NCBI GenBank assembly: GCA_963210315.1
Contig: OY723320.1
Span: 1,674,001-1,738,000 of the forward strand
Direction: 5' to 3'
DNA length: 64,000 bases
From: Rhynchopus euleeides
Lineage: Eukaryota; Euglenozoa; Diplonemea; Diplonemida; Diplonemidae
The translations under genes were made by a program, and so were the position numbers. Under the pieces are notes generated by a model, which saw only the letters and a program-made list of their open reading frames with translations, was not told where the DNA came from and did not search any database. Shown piece after piece: positions 56,772 through 64,000 of this stretch (position 1 is the first letter of the stretch; each line of letters begins with the position of its first letter).

Positions 56772-57236
56772 AGCAAGCTCTGGGGGGCCCTCGCTACCAG
56801 TCACAGCTCGTTACAGCTCGTCAGTCAGAGAGGGGAAGTGGGCCGTGACTCACTGTTTCTCACTCAGCCACACTTGATAGCAAGGGCCCCCCTGGTAACT
56901 CTTTTTCCGCTGTGTGCCCTGTTTCATATATGCGGAGGGGCCCTTTCTGCACGGCTTTGGTTTTATTGATGTTTGTGGTGTGCGTGGTTTCTTTTTTTGT
57001 ATTAGGGGAGACGTCCTCGCAGTGGCTGTTTGGCCTGACGCGATTCCCCGCCTCAAAGCAGATCCACCTGGCAGCTCCTCAAGGCACATGAGGAGCGAGA
57101 GGCGTCAACGGGCGCAACGCCCCTCCCTGCGGTCCGGCTTCCGCCACGCGGCTGACTCAAAGCAGCGAAGTGACCAACGGGAGCGACATGGAAAAAAAAA
57201 AGCGCCCTATCACTTCACAGCTACAACCGCTCTGAT
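56772..57236. other. Spacer with FB4 and a shared 35-bp repeat
   Basis: FB4 begins 10 bp after the stop of WD40 copy b. Bases 57202-57236 repeat the segment at 20571-20605. No gene. Confidence 0.55.
56782..56892 (+). repeat. Fold-back element FB4
   Basis: Starts GGGGGGCCCTCGCTACCAGT, contains CACAGCTCGTCAGTCAGAGA and GGGGAAGTGGGCCGTG, and ends GATAGCAAGGGCCCCCC. It is the best-preserved FB copy in this orientation. Confidence 0.75.
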
Positions 57237-57765
57237 CAGGGTTTTCGCTAGCACCGGGGGGGTCAGGCGGTAAAAATATCGGTGCGGTGCTCTTCGAACC
57301 GAAAATCGGAGGGGGAAAAAAAAACTTTCCGCGGTGGTGCTTTGCACCGAAAAATCCCCACCCCATCGGGAGAGCACCACGCGAACACGTGTTCCGCTCT
57401 TTGCTGTAGTGTAGGTGCACTGATGGTACACCGCAGCGCGGTGTACCATCGGTGTACCTACACGAGTGTATGGGCACGGGTGCCACTGACCCCCGATTCG
57501 AATGGTTTCGGGGTCGTTTTGTCCAACGACGCCCCTTTCTCGACATGTTGCCGTCGCATCCACGCAAGGTGGTGGCGATCTCGTAGACAGGCATCCGGCA
57601 CAGGGGGGTCTGGGGGGCGGAGCCCCCCAGCCGCCGGAGGCCACGGTAGTGAACATCTGTTCCTTGCAGTCTCGGCCAGTCGGGATTCCCTCGGGTTTGC
57701 GATGCTCGTAAGTAGGCTTTGCTGTTTCGCAGCCCGACCAGCAGGAGATCACCGGTCCTGGGTGA
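57237..57765. mobile_element. Probable hAT-type element F, partial
   Basis: CAGGGTTTTCGCTAGCACC at 57237 looks like a hAT left end. Bases 57600-57760 are the inverted copy of a 22480-22625-type module (GC hairpin plus agcaggagatcaccggtcc). The right end was not found; element E starts at 57766. Non-coding. Confidence 0.45.
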
Positions 57766-58241
57766 CAGGGCCTAATCTAAGGGGGGTCGGGGGGGGGTCA
57801 AAGACCCCCCCCCGCAGTTTGGGCCCCCCTGGGGGACCCCCCCCGGGGGGTCACTTTTAGCGGGGGCGGGGGGGGATTTCCCTGGGGACCAGTAGGAATG
57901 GGGTCTCCTGGCTGGGGAGCATGTTCAGCCCCGGTGCAGAGCCGCCTTGAGTCTAAGAGCTGTCTGTCACGTTCGTGCAGCAAGTCGTTGACACGTGCAA
58001 GGAACAGATGCTCACTACCGTGGCCTCCGGCGGCTGGGGGGCTCCGCCCCCCAGACCCCCCCTGTAGCGTGTGCCTGTCTCGCAAGTCCTTGAGTGTATG
58101 CGAGTGGCCATCTCCGCGTAGTCTCGGGCGCGCGAAGCGCGCCCGAGAAATTTGCACCTGGGGTGAAAAAAAATTTGGGCCCACAAAAGTGCGAGACCCC
58201 CCCCGAGTCCCAAAATCCGGAATCCTAGATTAAACCCTGCA
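57766..58241. mobile_element. hAT-type element E (MITE)
   Basis: Left end CAGGGCCTAATCTA and right end TAGATTAAACCCTGCA lie between an 8-bp duplication CTGGGTGA (57758-57765, 58242-58249). It is 476 bp, with long G/C tracts, the GC hairpin module (58020-58065) and a GGGCGCGCGAAGCGCGCCC palindrome near 58127. The right end has two extra bases (CA), as the left end of element C does. A further hAT-like end (CAGGCCGTTCGCTCGGGGCG, near 58251) follows directly. Confidence 0.7.
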
Positions 58242-58626
58242 CTGGGTGACCAGGCCGTTCGCTCGGGGCGAAGTTGGGCCCAACTTCGCTAAAAAAATAC
58301 CAACGATTTCTTAAGCTACAGTTTCTGTACTTCATTGTTTCTGTACTTCATTGGTATACACACTCGTGCTCCCTGGTCGGTTGGGTTTGGTTGGGTCCCC
58401 CCCCTCCCTCCCTTGGGCATCCCCCATCCCACCCCTTCCCTCACCCTTTTCCCCTTTCCAATCTTCTTGACCTTGTGGGCGGGCGGAGCCGGGAGGGCAG
58501 GTTGGGCCTTAGAGTTACTTCCTCAACAACAACCCACTCCCCCTTGGGCCACTTGTCCCTTGGGCTCTGTTCCCCACCATCCATCCCCCTCCACTCCCCC
58601 AACCCCCAACCCCACGAGCACGAGCG
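58242..58626. other. Upstream region of the giant ORF
   Basis: Contains a truncated hAT-like end resembling element B (58251-58300) and C-rich sequence. The last in-frame stops before the ORF are at 58468-58470 and 58510-58512. Confidence 0.5.
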
Positions 58627-61600
58627 ATGGTAGGGCGAGAGCCGCCCAGGCGATGGCAGGCCCCGATGGTGGCGACGCTGGCGGTGGTGGCGCTCGCGGT
58701 GCTGACGACAGCACCGCTGGAGCAGAGGCAGCCCGGGTCGCCCCCGGTAGCAGGCGAGCGCGGGCTGGCCGCCCCTGATGAGGGGCGTGTCAGGCGAGAG
58801 GAGCAGGGGCCTCATGCGAGGCCTCTGCTGACACCCTGCCTGCAAGGCAGGGGAGCGCGTCGGCCTCACCCGCCGGCAAAGCGCCCCTCTCGTGGGATAG
58901 CAGTGGCGGCGGCGAGCCCACCACGTCCCCCCAACATGCTGCAAGCGGCGGTTCCGCTAACGGTGAAGCCGCCGGGCCGTGTCCCAGCCCACCGACAGCA
59001 GCGGAAGGGGTGGCAGCCCGGGTCGCCCCCGGTAGCAGGAGAGCGCGGGCTGGCCGCCCCTGACGAGGGGCGTGTCAGGCGAGAGGAGCAGGGGCCTCAT
59101 GCGAGGCCTCTGCTAACACCCTGCCTGCACGGCAGGGGAGCGCGTCGGCCTCACCCGCCGGCAAGGCGCCCCTCTCGCGGGATAGCAGTGGCGGCGGCGC
59201 GCCCACCACGTCCCCCCAACATGCTGCAAGCGGCGGTTCCGCTAACGGTGAAGCCGCCGGGCCTCGCCCCAGCCCACCGACAGCAGCAGAAAGGGTCGCC
59301 CCCTGTCCCCGCGAGTTGGCTCGGACAGGTCCCCCGAGGATCCAGGCCGACGGTATCGCTGCCCGCACTGCGGGTGTCTCTCCCCTCCCCCCTTGGGGGC
59401 CCCTCGGGTGGATCGGGTGGTGGGTGGAATGGGAGCTGGGCCCCCCCCCCTTTGGGTGGTGGCTGGGTGGTGGCAGGGAGGAGGTCAGGGGGGAGGGGTG
59501 GTGGTGGACAGACGTCTGTTGTTGATCCCAAGCCGACCCTCACTGATCTGAAGGACTTCATCTGCACCTGTGATGTCGACAACTCGGTGAACGTGACTGG
59601 TGCGAAAGCGACATTCGACAAGTGCGTGGCAAAGCCGTGTGGTGACGGTCAGGCCTGCAAGGACCCCAACAGGAAGTACTCGCGTAGGAACGACGCCATC
59701 TGCGCCTGCGACAAGGACCCGAGCCTGACCAGCACCGGTGCATCAACGACTTTATCGAAGAATGCGTGCGGGTCCAAACAGTCCAAGCGGGGTGGGGACG
59801 GACAGACGTGTGTTGACCCCAAGCCGACCCTCACGGATCTGAAGGACTCCTTCTGCGCCTGTAATGGGGACGGCGTGCGACGCTACAGCGGAGGCAACAA
59901 CAACGACTCCATCACCGATCCGGGTGGAGTGCAGCAGTCCCCCGGGGCGCCCTCGGACACCCGGACCGGAAGTGGGTTCGACAACCGCAACAGCTACAAC
60001 ATCGGCAGCTTCGAGGGCAACACTCTGCTGGTGCTGGCCCTCTGGGTGGCGGATGGACTGTTGCGGGCGGCGGGGTGGGCAGCGACAGGGCCCCACACGC
60101 GCTGGCCATGGGTGGAGGCGGCCCCGCAGGCCGCTTGGGGAGCGCTGCTGAGGGCCAGGTGGGAGGCCCAGGGGCCAACGTGGGAGGGTATATGGGGTCC
60201 GGGGGCACTGCTGATGGGAGCTGGATGGCTGGCCGCTCAGGCGGTGGTGCGAGAGGTGGTCCGAGCGGGGAGCAAGCTAGGGCCCTGGCCCAGGTGCCGA
60301 CACCTCGGGCTGCCTCCAGCAGTGAAAGAGGCGTGGGCCCTCTGGGGGGCTGCAGCCACCGCGCCGGGTGGCTGGGGCGGCGCCTTAGAGACAGGGGCGG
60401 TGGTATTGTGCGCTGTGTGGCTGTGCAGTCGACGAGCGGCGCGCGGATTCTGGGGTAGACAGCGGCCGGGCGCCGTGCAGCTCTCCTCCTGGGCGATATG
60501 GGCAGCCACAGGAGGTCTGGCAGGGGGCACGGATCTCGTGGGCACGGTGCAGACAGCCGTAGAGGGGTGCGCCGGATGGTTCGAGGAGGCGGCGCCCCAA
60601 GCGACGGTGGTGGCCACACAGGGGCTGGCGGGATTGTGCGTCGCTCTGTGGGTGCTGACGGCAGGCTTTGCATGGCGGGGGTGCCTCAGACGGAGACGGG
60701 TAGTGGCGCGCAGGTGGACATGGCCGGCCCGACGGTGCAGTCGATGGGTCAGCCGCCGCCGTCACCTGGACCCCCTGGTGCCTTCCACTGTGTGTCGGTC
60801 TCGTCTTCGCAACGAACGAGGGCGAGCTGCGCTGAGGCTGGAGCTGCAGGCGAACAGCCTACGAGCATGGAGCGGCGACAGGGGTTGGTGGGCCATGCTC
60901 CTGCTGCTGATAGGGGCCTCCAGCGGGGGCGCGCCGTGGGCGGTGATCGGGACGCTTGCCCTCGCGGCGGGCACGTCGGCGGGATGGGCGGCTCGCAGCG
61001 CGGGGGGTGTTTGGGAGGCTGAGGCGACAGAGCTGGTCGTCCGAGACATGTGGCGCGTCTTGCGGAAGGATGCACACGCCCACATGCTGCTGGCGGAGGG
61101 AGTGACGGGAAGCAAGGAGGGTGTGGTGCTGGGCCCACGGGCAATGCAGGGGGGCGACCACGACATGGTCGATGAGGATGCCTGGGGCGGTGTGGACGAG
61201 TTGTTGGAGGGGTACGGAGCCAAGAGATGCCCCAACGCGGCGACCAGGGACTGTCTCTTCGTGGCCCTCCACGGACCCACCCACCCAGGGCCCCTGGACA
61301 TCGCCCGCATGCGGCAAGAGCTGGCAGCGAGGGCAGGGTCGGAGTCTGTGAAGCCCCAGCTGTCCAGGCTGCTGAAGTCGGCTGGCCAGGCAGAGCGTTA
61401 CCGCGATGGGCTGGCGAAGACGGCGCGGGGAGACCACCTCGCTCTGCACCTCGCGGCCGGGGCATGGGACACGGTGATTGTGGTGGTGTCGGGCGGACCA
61501 CACCCGCTGATTCGCGTCGACCCCCCGCGGTTGAAGAAGGGCCAAGAGACGCAGCGCACCAGAGTGATCGCTTTTGCGAGCGACCACTACGAGGCGGTCA

Positions 61601-64000
61601 CTCTGGGGCACGCGCAGGCACAGAAGATGCGCGACGCGGCGGTGCATGCGCTACTCGGCCCCGACTCGTGGAGCACCGCCGCCCCCGAATGCCCGGCGGA
61701 GGTGCCGGATAGTACGCCGATCCGGCTAGGCGTCGCGCCGGAGCTGCTGTTCTGCCCGATGACGGCCTGCGCTGGGTCGGCGCTCCGCCGACACAAGCCC
61801 TTCTCCTCGAAGGCCTCCCTCCGCGAGCATGTGAGCGATCATGTGAAACGCGGGGAGGAGTTGCCGCCGGGGGCTCTACGCGTGGTGGGCATGAGGCAGT
61901 GCGTCATCTGTGCCAAGGTGATGTCGGCGCAGGCGCAAGACACGTGCCTGCAGTGCAGGAAGCGGGTGCAACCTCGGGACGTCCCCGCCAGGCGCGAGAG
62001 GGTGGGCCAGGAGCTAACGGACGAAGGGCGACTCCCCTCCCTGGAGGAGATCCACACGGCGCGGGTGGCGGTGTCGCTGTCGGTGCCTGAGGCAGTGTTG
62101 AGGCCGGCCGCGGAGGTGCTCGTGCAGGCCCTCTGGGATGTGGCGGCGGACAAAACGAGGGTGACGGCATGGCTGCGGCTCTTCCTGGTGCCGAAGGTCC
62201 TCCTCCGGTCGTACAGAGGGGGGAAGGCCAAGCAGAAGAAGGCTCGGGCGGCGCGTCTCGAGGCCATCACCCTCTGGCGGGCGGGCAAGGTGTCGGAGCT
62301 GTGGAGATGTGCGAGTGCGAGCGGCCAGGGGGCCCCTCGTGAAGTGCAGAGCCCCCCGACATGGGAGGAACGGGAACGCGCGGTGGTGCAGGCCGCGCGA
62401 CAGGGTCGCCTCTCAACGGCGATGGCGAGGACGCGGAGTGCGGGCCTGGCACCGGCCTCCGACGCGACCCTCGCGACGTTGCGCGCGCTCCACCCCGCTG
62501 CCGAGCCGCCGACCATCGCCAAGGAGCGGAGGACAGAGCCCGCGGACGCCTCTCCCACCGATGTCTTCAAGGCGCTTCGGGGCCTCCCGAAGGGGACGGG
62601 GGCCGGACCGTCGGGCCTTCGAGCTGATCACTTGCGCGCGCTGACGCAGGTGGAAGGGGTAGATGTGCTGCAGGCCTTGACGGCCGTCGTCAACATCCTG
62701 CGTCGAGGGGAAGCACCACCGGAGATTGCGCGCCACCTGGCAGGAGCGTCGCTGGTTGCGCTGCCAAAGCCCACAGGCGGGGTGCGCCCCATTGCGGTGG
62801 GGGAGACTCTGCGGCGGCTGGTGGCGAAGACGCTGGTGGCTGAGGTGCGCGAGAAGGTGGGGAAGCTGCTGCTGAAGGGCAAGCAGGTGGGTGTCGCTGT
62901 CGATGGGGGCCTGGACGCCGCTACAGCGGTGGTGCGGGACTACGCCAGCCGCCACAAGGGCACTGATCGCATTCTCGTCAAGATTGACTACGAGAACGCG
63001 TTCAACACTGTGAATCGACAGGCGTTCCTGGACGCAGTGCGGAGTGACCTCCCCGAGCTCGCAGCCTGGGTGGAGTGGTGCTACGCCCACCCGACAGCCC
63101 TGGTGTACCGGGAGCACATCATCCTCTCGGAGCATGGGGTGCAGCAGGGCGACCCGTTGGGGCCCCTCCTTTTCTCCCTCGCGATCCGCAAGCTGACGGA
63201 GGACATTGTACGCATGCCGGGCCTCGAGGGGACCATATGGTACCTCGACGATGGGACGCTGATGGGGCCCCCGAAGGCTGTAGGTGCGGCATTCGCAGAG
63301 CTGGAGAAGCGCAGCGCAGCCCTCGGGTTGAAGGTGTCGCGGAGGAAGTGCGAGGTGATCTCGCTTGGAGGCCACACGGTGGCTGCGATCCGGGAGGTGG
63401 GCCTCGACGTCGCCGCATCAAAGAAAGAGGAGGAAGTGAGGATGAAGTTGCTGCAGCAGAACTTCGAGTTCCTCGGAGCTCCGGTGGGGGACGCGGCGTA
63501 CTGCGAGGCGGTGATGGACAGGAAGCTGGAGGAGAAGTTCCTGCCGTGCCTCCGGGAGCTGCACAAGGTGCGCGACGCACAGGTGGCGATGACCCTTCTG
63601 CGACACTGCGAAGGGTTCTGCAAGGTGGTCTTCGCCATGCGCGCCATCGGGTACAAGGGGCGTGAGTACCTGAAGAAGTACGACCGTGAGGTTGACTTCG
63701 TGCTGGCGACGATCCTTGGCGACGAGGATGGTGAGCTGCCGACCGAGGCCAGAAAGCAAGCCGCCCTCCCCATCAGGTTGTCTGGCCTGGGGGTGCGCCG
63801 TGCGGCGGATCACTCGACTGCTGCTGCCTTGGGTGCTGCCAGCTCGCTCTTTCCTCTGTGCCTGCAGCTCGACCCCTCCCACCGCTGGGATGCGCAAACG
63901 TGGAAGGAGACAGCTGAGCGGCACAACGAGTGCGTGCTGGAGGCGGACAGGATCGCCACCCTGGCGCGACCAGAGACGCCGCTGAAGCAGCGTGACCTGT
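58627..64000 (+). CDS. Giant ORF: secretory/membrane N-terminus, OTU-like and non-LTR reverse transcriptase (3'-partial)
   Basis: One frame is open from ATG 58627 to the window end, at least 1,791 codons without a stop. Residues 1-33 resemble a signal peptide (APMVATLAVVALAVLTTAPL). Residues 35-220 contain a duplicated 94-codon block. Residues about 299-418 are cysteine-rich EGF-like repeats (FICTC, CVAKPCGDGQACKDPN, ICACD, GGDGQTCVDPKPTLTDLKDS, FCAC). Residues about 460-790 hold several hydrophobic, Trp-rich stretches (NTLLVLALWVADGLL, GLAGLCVALWVLTAGFAW, WAMLLLLIGASSGGAPWAVI). Then an OTU-like pair, C876 in RDCLFVAL and H987 in FASDHYEAV (the usual Asp at C minus 3 is Thr); C2H2 (C1043, C1048, H1068, H1072) and CxxC...CxxC (1092-1110) fingers; and an RT with GPSGLRADHL, LVALPKPTGGVRPIAVG, KIDYENAFN (D1454), GVQQGDPLGPLLFS and YLDDG (D1541, D1542). 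RT type is R2/NeSL/Dualen-like non-LTR. Its endonuclease would lie beyond the window. Confidence 0.8.
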   Translation, partial: MVGREPPRRWQAPMVATLAVVALAVLTTAPLEQRQPGSPPVAGERGLAAPDEGRVRREEQGPHARPLLTPCLQGRGARRPHPPAKRPSRGIAVAAASPPRPPNMLQAAVPLTVKPPGRVPAHRQQRKGWQPGSPPVAGERGLAAPDEGRVRREEQGPHARPLLTPCLHGRGARRPHPPARRPSRGIAVAAARPPRPPNMLQAAVPLTVKPPGLAPAHRQQQKGSPPVPASWLGQVPRGSRPTVSLPALRVSLPSPLGGPSGGSGGGWNGSWAPPPLGGGWVVAGRRSGGRGGGGQTSVVDPKPTLTDLKDFICTCDVDNSVNVTGAKATFDKCVAKPCGDGQACKDPNRKYSRRNDAICACDKDPSLTSTGASTTLSKNACGSKQSKRGGDGQTCVDPKPTLTDLKDSFCACNGDGVRRYSGGNNNDSITDPGGVQQSPGAPSDTRTGSGFDNRNSYNIGSFEGNTLLVLALWVADGLLRAAGWAATGPHTRWPWVEAAPQAAWGALLRARWEAQGPTWEGIWGPGALLMGAGWLAAQAVVREVVRAGSKLGPWPRCRHLGLPPAVKEAWALWGAAATAPGGWGGALETGAVVLCAVWLCSRRAARGFWGRQRPGAVQLSSWAIWAATGGLAGGTDLVGTVQTAVEGCAGWFEEAAPQATVVATQGLAGLCVALWVLTAGFAWRGCLRRRRVVARRWTWPARRCSRWVSRRRHLDPLVPSTVCRSRLRNERGRAALRLELQANSLRAWSGDRGWWAMLLLLIGASSGGAPWAVIGTLALAAGTSAGWAARSAGGVWEAEATELVVRDMWRVLRKDAHAHMLLAEGVTGSKEGVVLGPRAMQGGDHDMVDEDAWGGVDELLEGYGAKRCPNAATRDCLFVALHGPTHPGPLDIARMRQELAARAGSESVKPQLSRLLKSAGQAERYRDGLAKTARGDHLALHLAAGAWDTVIVVVSGGPHPLIRVDPPRLKKGQETQRTRVIAFASDHYEAVTLGHAQAQKMRDAAVHALLGPDSWSTAAPECPAEVPDSTPIRLGVAPELLFCPMTACAGSALRRHKPFSSKASLREHVSDHVKRGEELPPGALRVVGMRQCVICAKVMSAQAQDTCLQCRKRVQPRDVPARRERVGQELTDEGRLPSLEEIHTARVAVSLSVPEAVLRPAAEVLVQALWDVAADKTRVTAWLRLFLVPKVLLRSYRGGKAKQKKARAARLEAITLWRAGKVSELWRCASASGQGAPREVQSPPTWEERERAVVQAARQGRLSTAMARTRSAGLAPASDATLATLRALHPAAEPPTIAKERRTEPADASPTDVFKALRGLPKGTGAGPSGLRADHLRALTQVEGVDVLQALTAVVNILRRGEAPPEIARHLAGASLVALPKPTGGVRPIAVGETLRRLVAKTLVAEVREKVGKLLLKGKQVGVAVDGGLDAATAVVRDYASRHKGTDRILVKIDYENAFNTVNRQAFLDAVRSDLPELAAWVEWCYAHPTALVYREHIILSEHGVQQGDPLGPLLFSLAIRKLTEDIVRMPGLEGTIWYLDDGTLMGPPKAVGAAFAELEKRSAALGLKVSRRKCEVISLGGHTVAAIREVGLDVAASKKEEEVRMKLLQQNFEFLGAPVGDAAYCEAVMDRKLEEKFLPCLRELHKVRDAQVAMTLLRHCEGFCKVVFAMRAIGYKGREYLKKYDREVDFVLATILGDEDGELPTEARKQAALPIRLSGLGVRRAADHSTAAALGAASSLFPLCLQLDPSHRWDAQTWKETAERHNECVLEADRIATLARPETPLKQRDL
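58729..59280 (+). repeat. 282-bp tandem duplication inside the giant ORF
   Basis: Bases from 58729 (gcagcccgggtcgcccccgg) recur from 59011 with few differences, up to about 59280. The period of 282 bp (94 codons) keeps the frame. The high identity implies a recent duplication. Confidence 0.85.

Noticed and set aside
1-64000. tRNA, rRNA or snRNA genes
   Set aside because: No cloverleaf, conserved rRNA core or snRNA motif was noticed by eye; a covariance-model scan would be needed to exclude small RNAs.

Overview
The window is nuclear DNA from a unicellular eukaryote whose lineage I cannot fix. It is GC-rich in genes, with poly-G/poly-C tracts between them. Host genes carry spliceosomal introns, and 10 of the 11 donors I placed begin GTATG. 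There are no operons, ribosome binding sites, tRNA or rRNA genes that I can recognise. Host genes left to right, all + strand: a GEMIN5-like WD-repeat protein (2-6468, 5' end outside the window); an ADP-ribosyltransferase/ankyrin protein (6938-11137); a five-exon macro-domain protein (12578-14391); a five-exon ESRP/hnRNP-H-type RNA-binding protein (23676-27307); cytosolic-type alanyl-tRNA synthetase in three exons (43094-46689); a small LURP-one/tubby-like protein with an MGCC N-terminus (49127-49927); and two tandem paralogues with a ubiquitin-like domain plus WD40 repeats (51670-52800 and 55578-56771).

About half of the window is mobile DNA, much of it nested. Five hAT-type elements can be delimited by 8-bp target duplications: 15704-22854, 24298-25073, 28085-32912 (carries a hAT transposase gene), 33303-39813 and 57766-58241, and a sixth, 41731-42909, is an uninterrupted relative of the first. 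Four elements with TA target duplications and poly-G/C or GGGCTATGATGG ends lie at 484-1627, 1630-2269, 2272-2689 (abutting, inside one GEMIN5 intron) and 21226-21979. A tyrosine-recombinase retrotransposon with split direct repeats (34792-39735) sits inside the 33303-39813 hAT. Short fold-back elements recur near gene 3' ends from 47 to 57 kb. Several minisatellites are present.

The right end (58627-64000) is one uninterrupted reading frame of at least 1,791 codons that runs off the window. It encodes a signal-peptide-like start, a duplicated 94-codon block, a cysteine-rich EGF-like region, several hydrophobic segments, an OTU-protease-like segment, zinc-finger motifs and a non-LTR reverse transcriptase. 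This is the most unusual object here. Next in interest are the side-by-side ADP-ribosyltransferase and macro-domain genes, the YR retrotransposon whose recombinase fragment precedes its reverse transcriptase, and a perfect 8-bp duplication that frameshifts the hAT transposase like an excision footprint.
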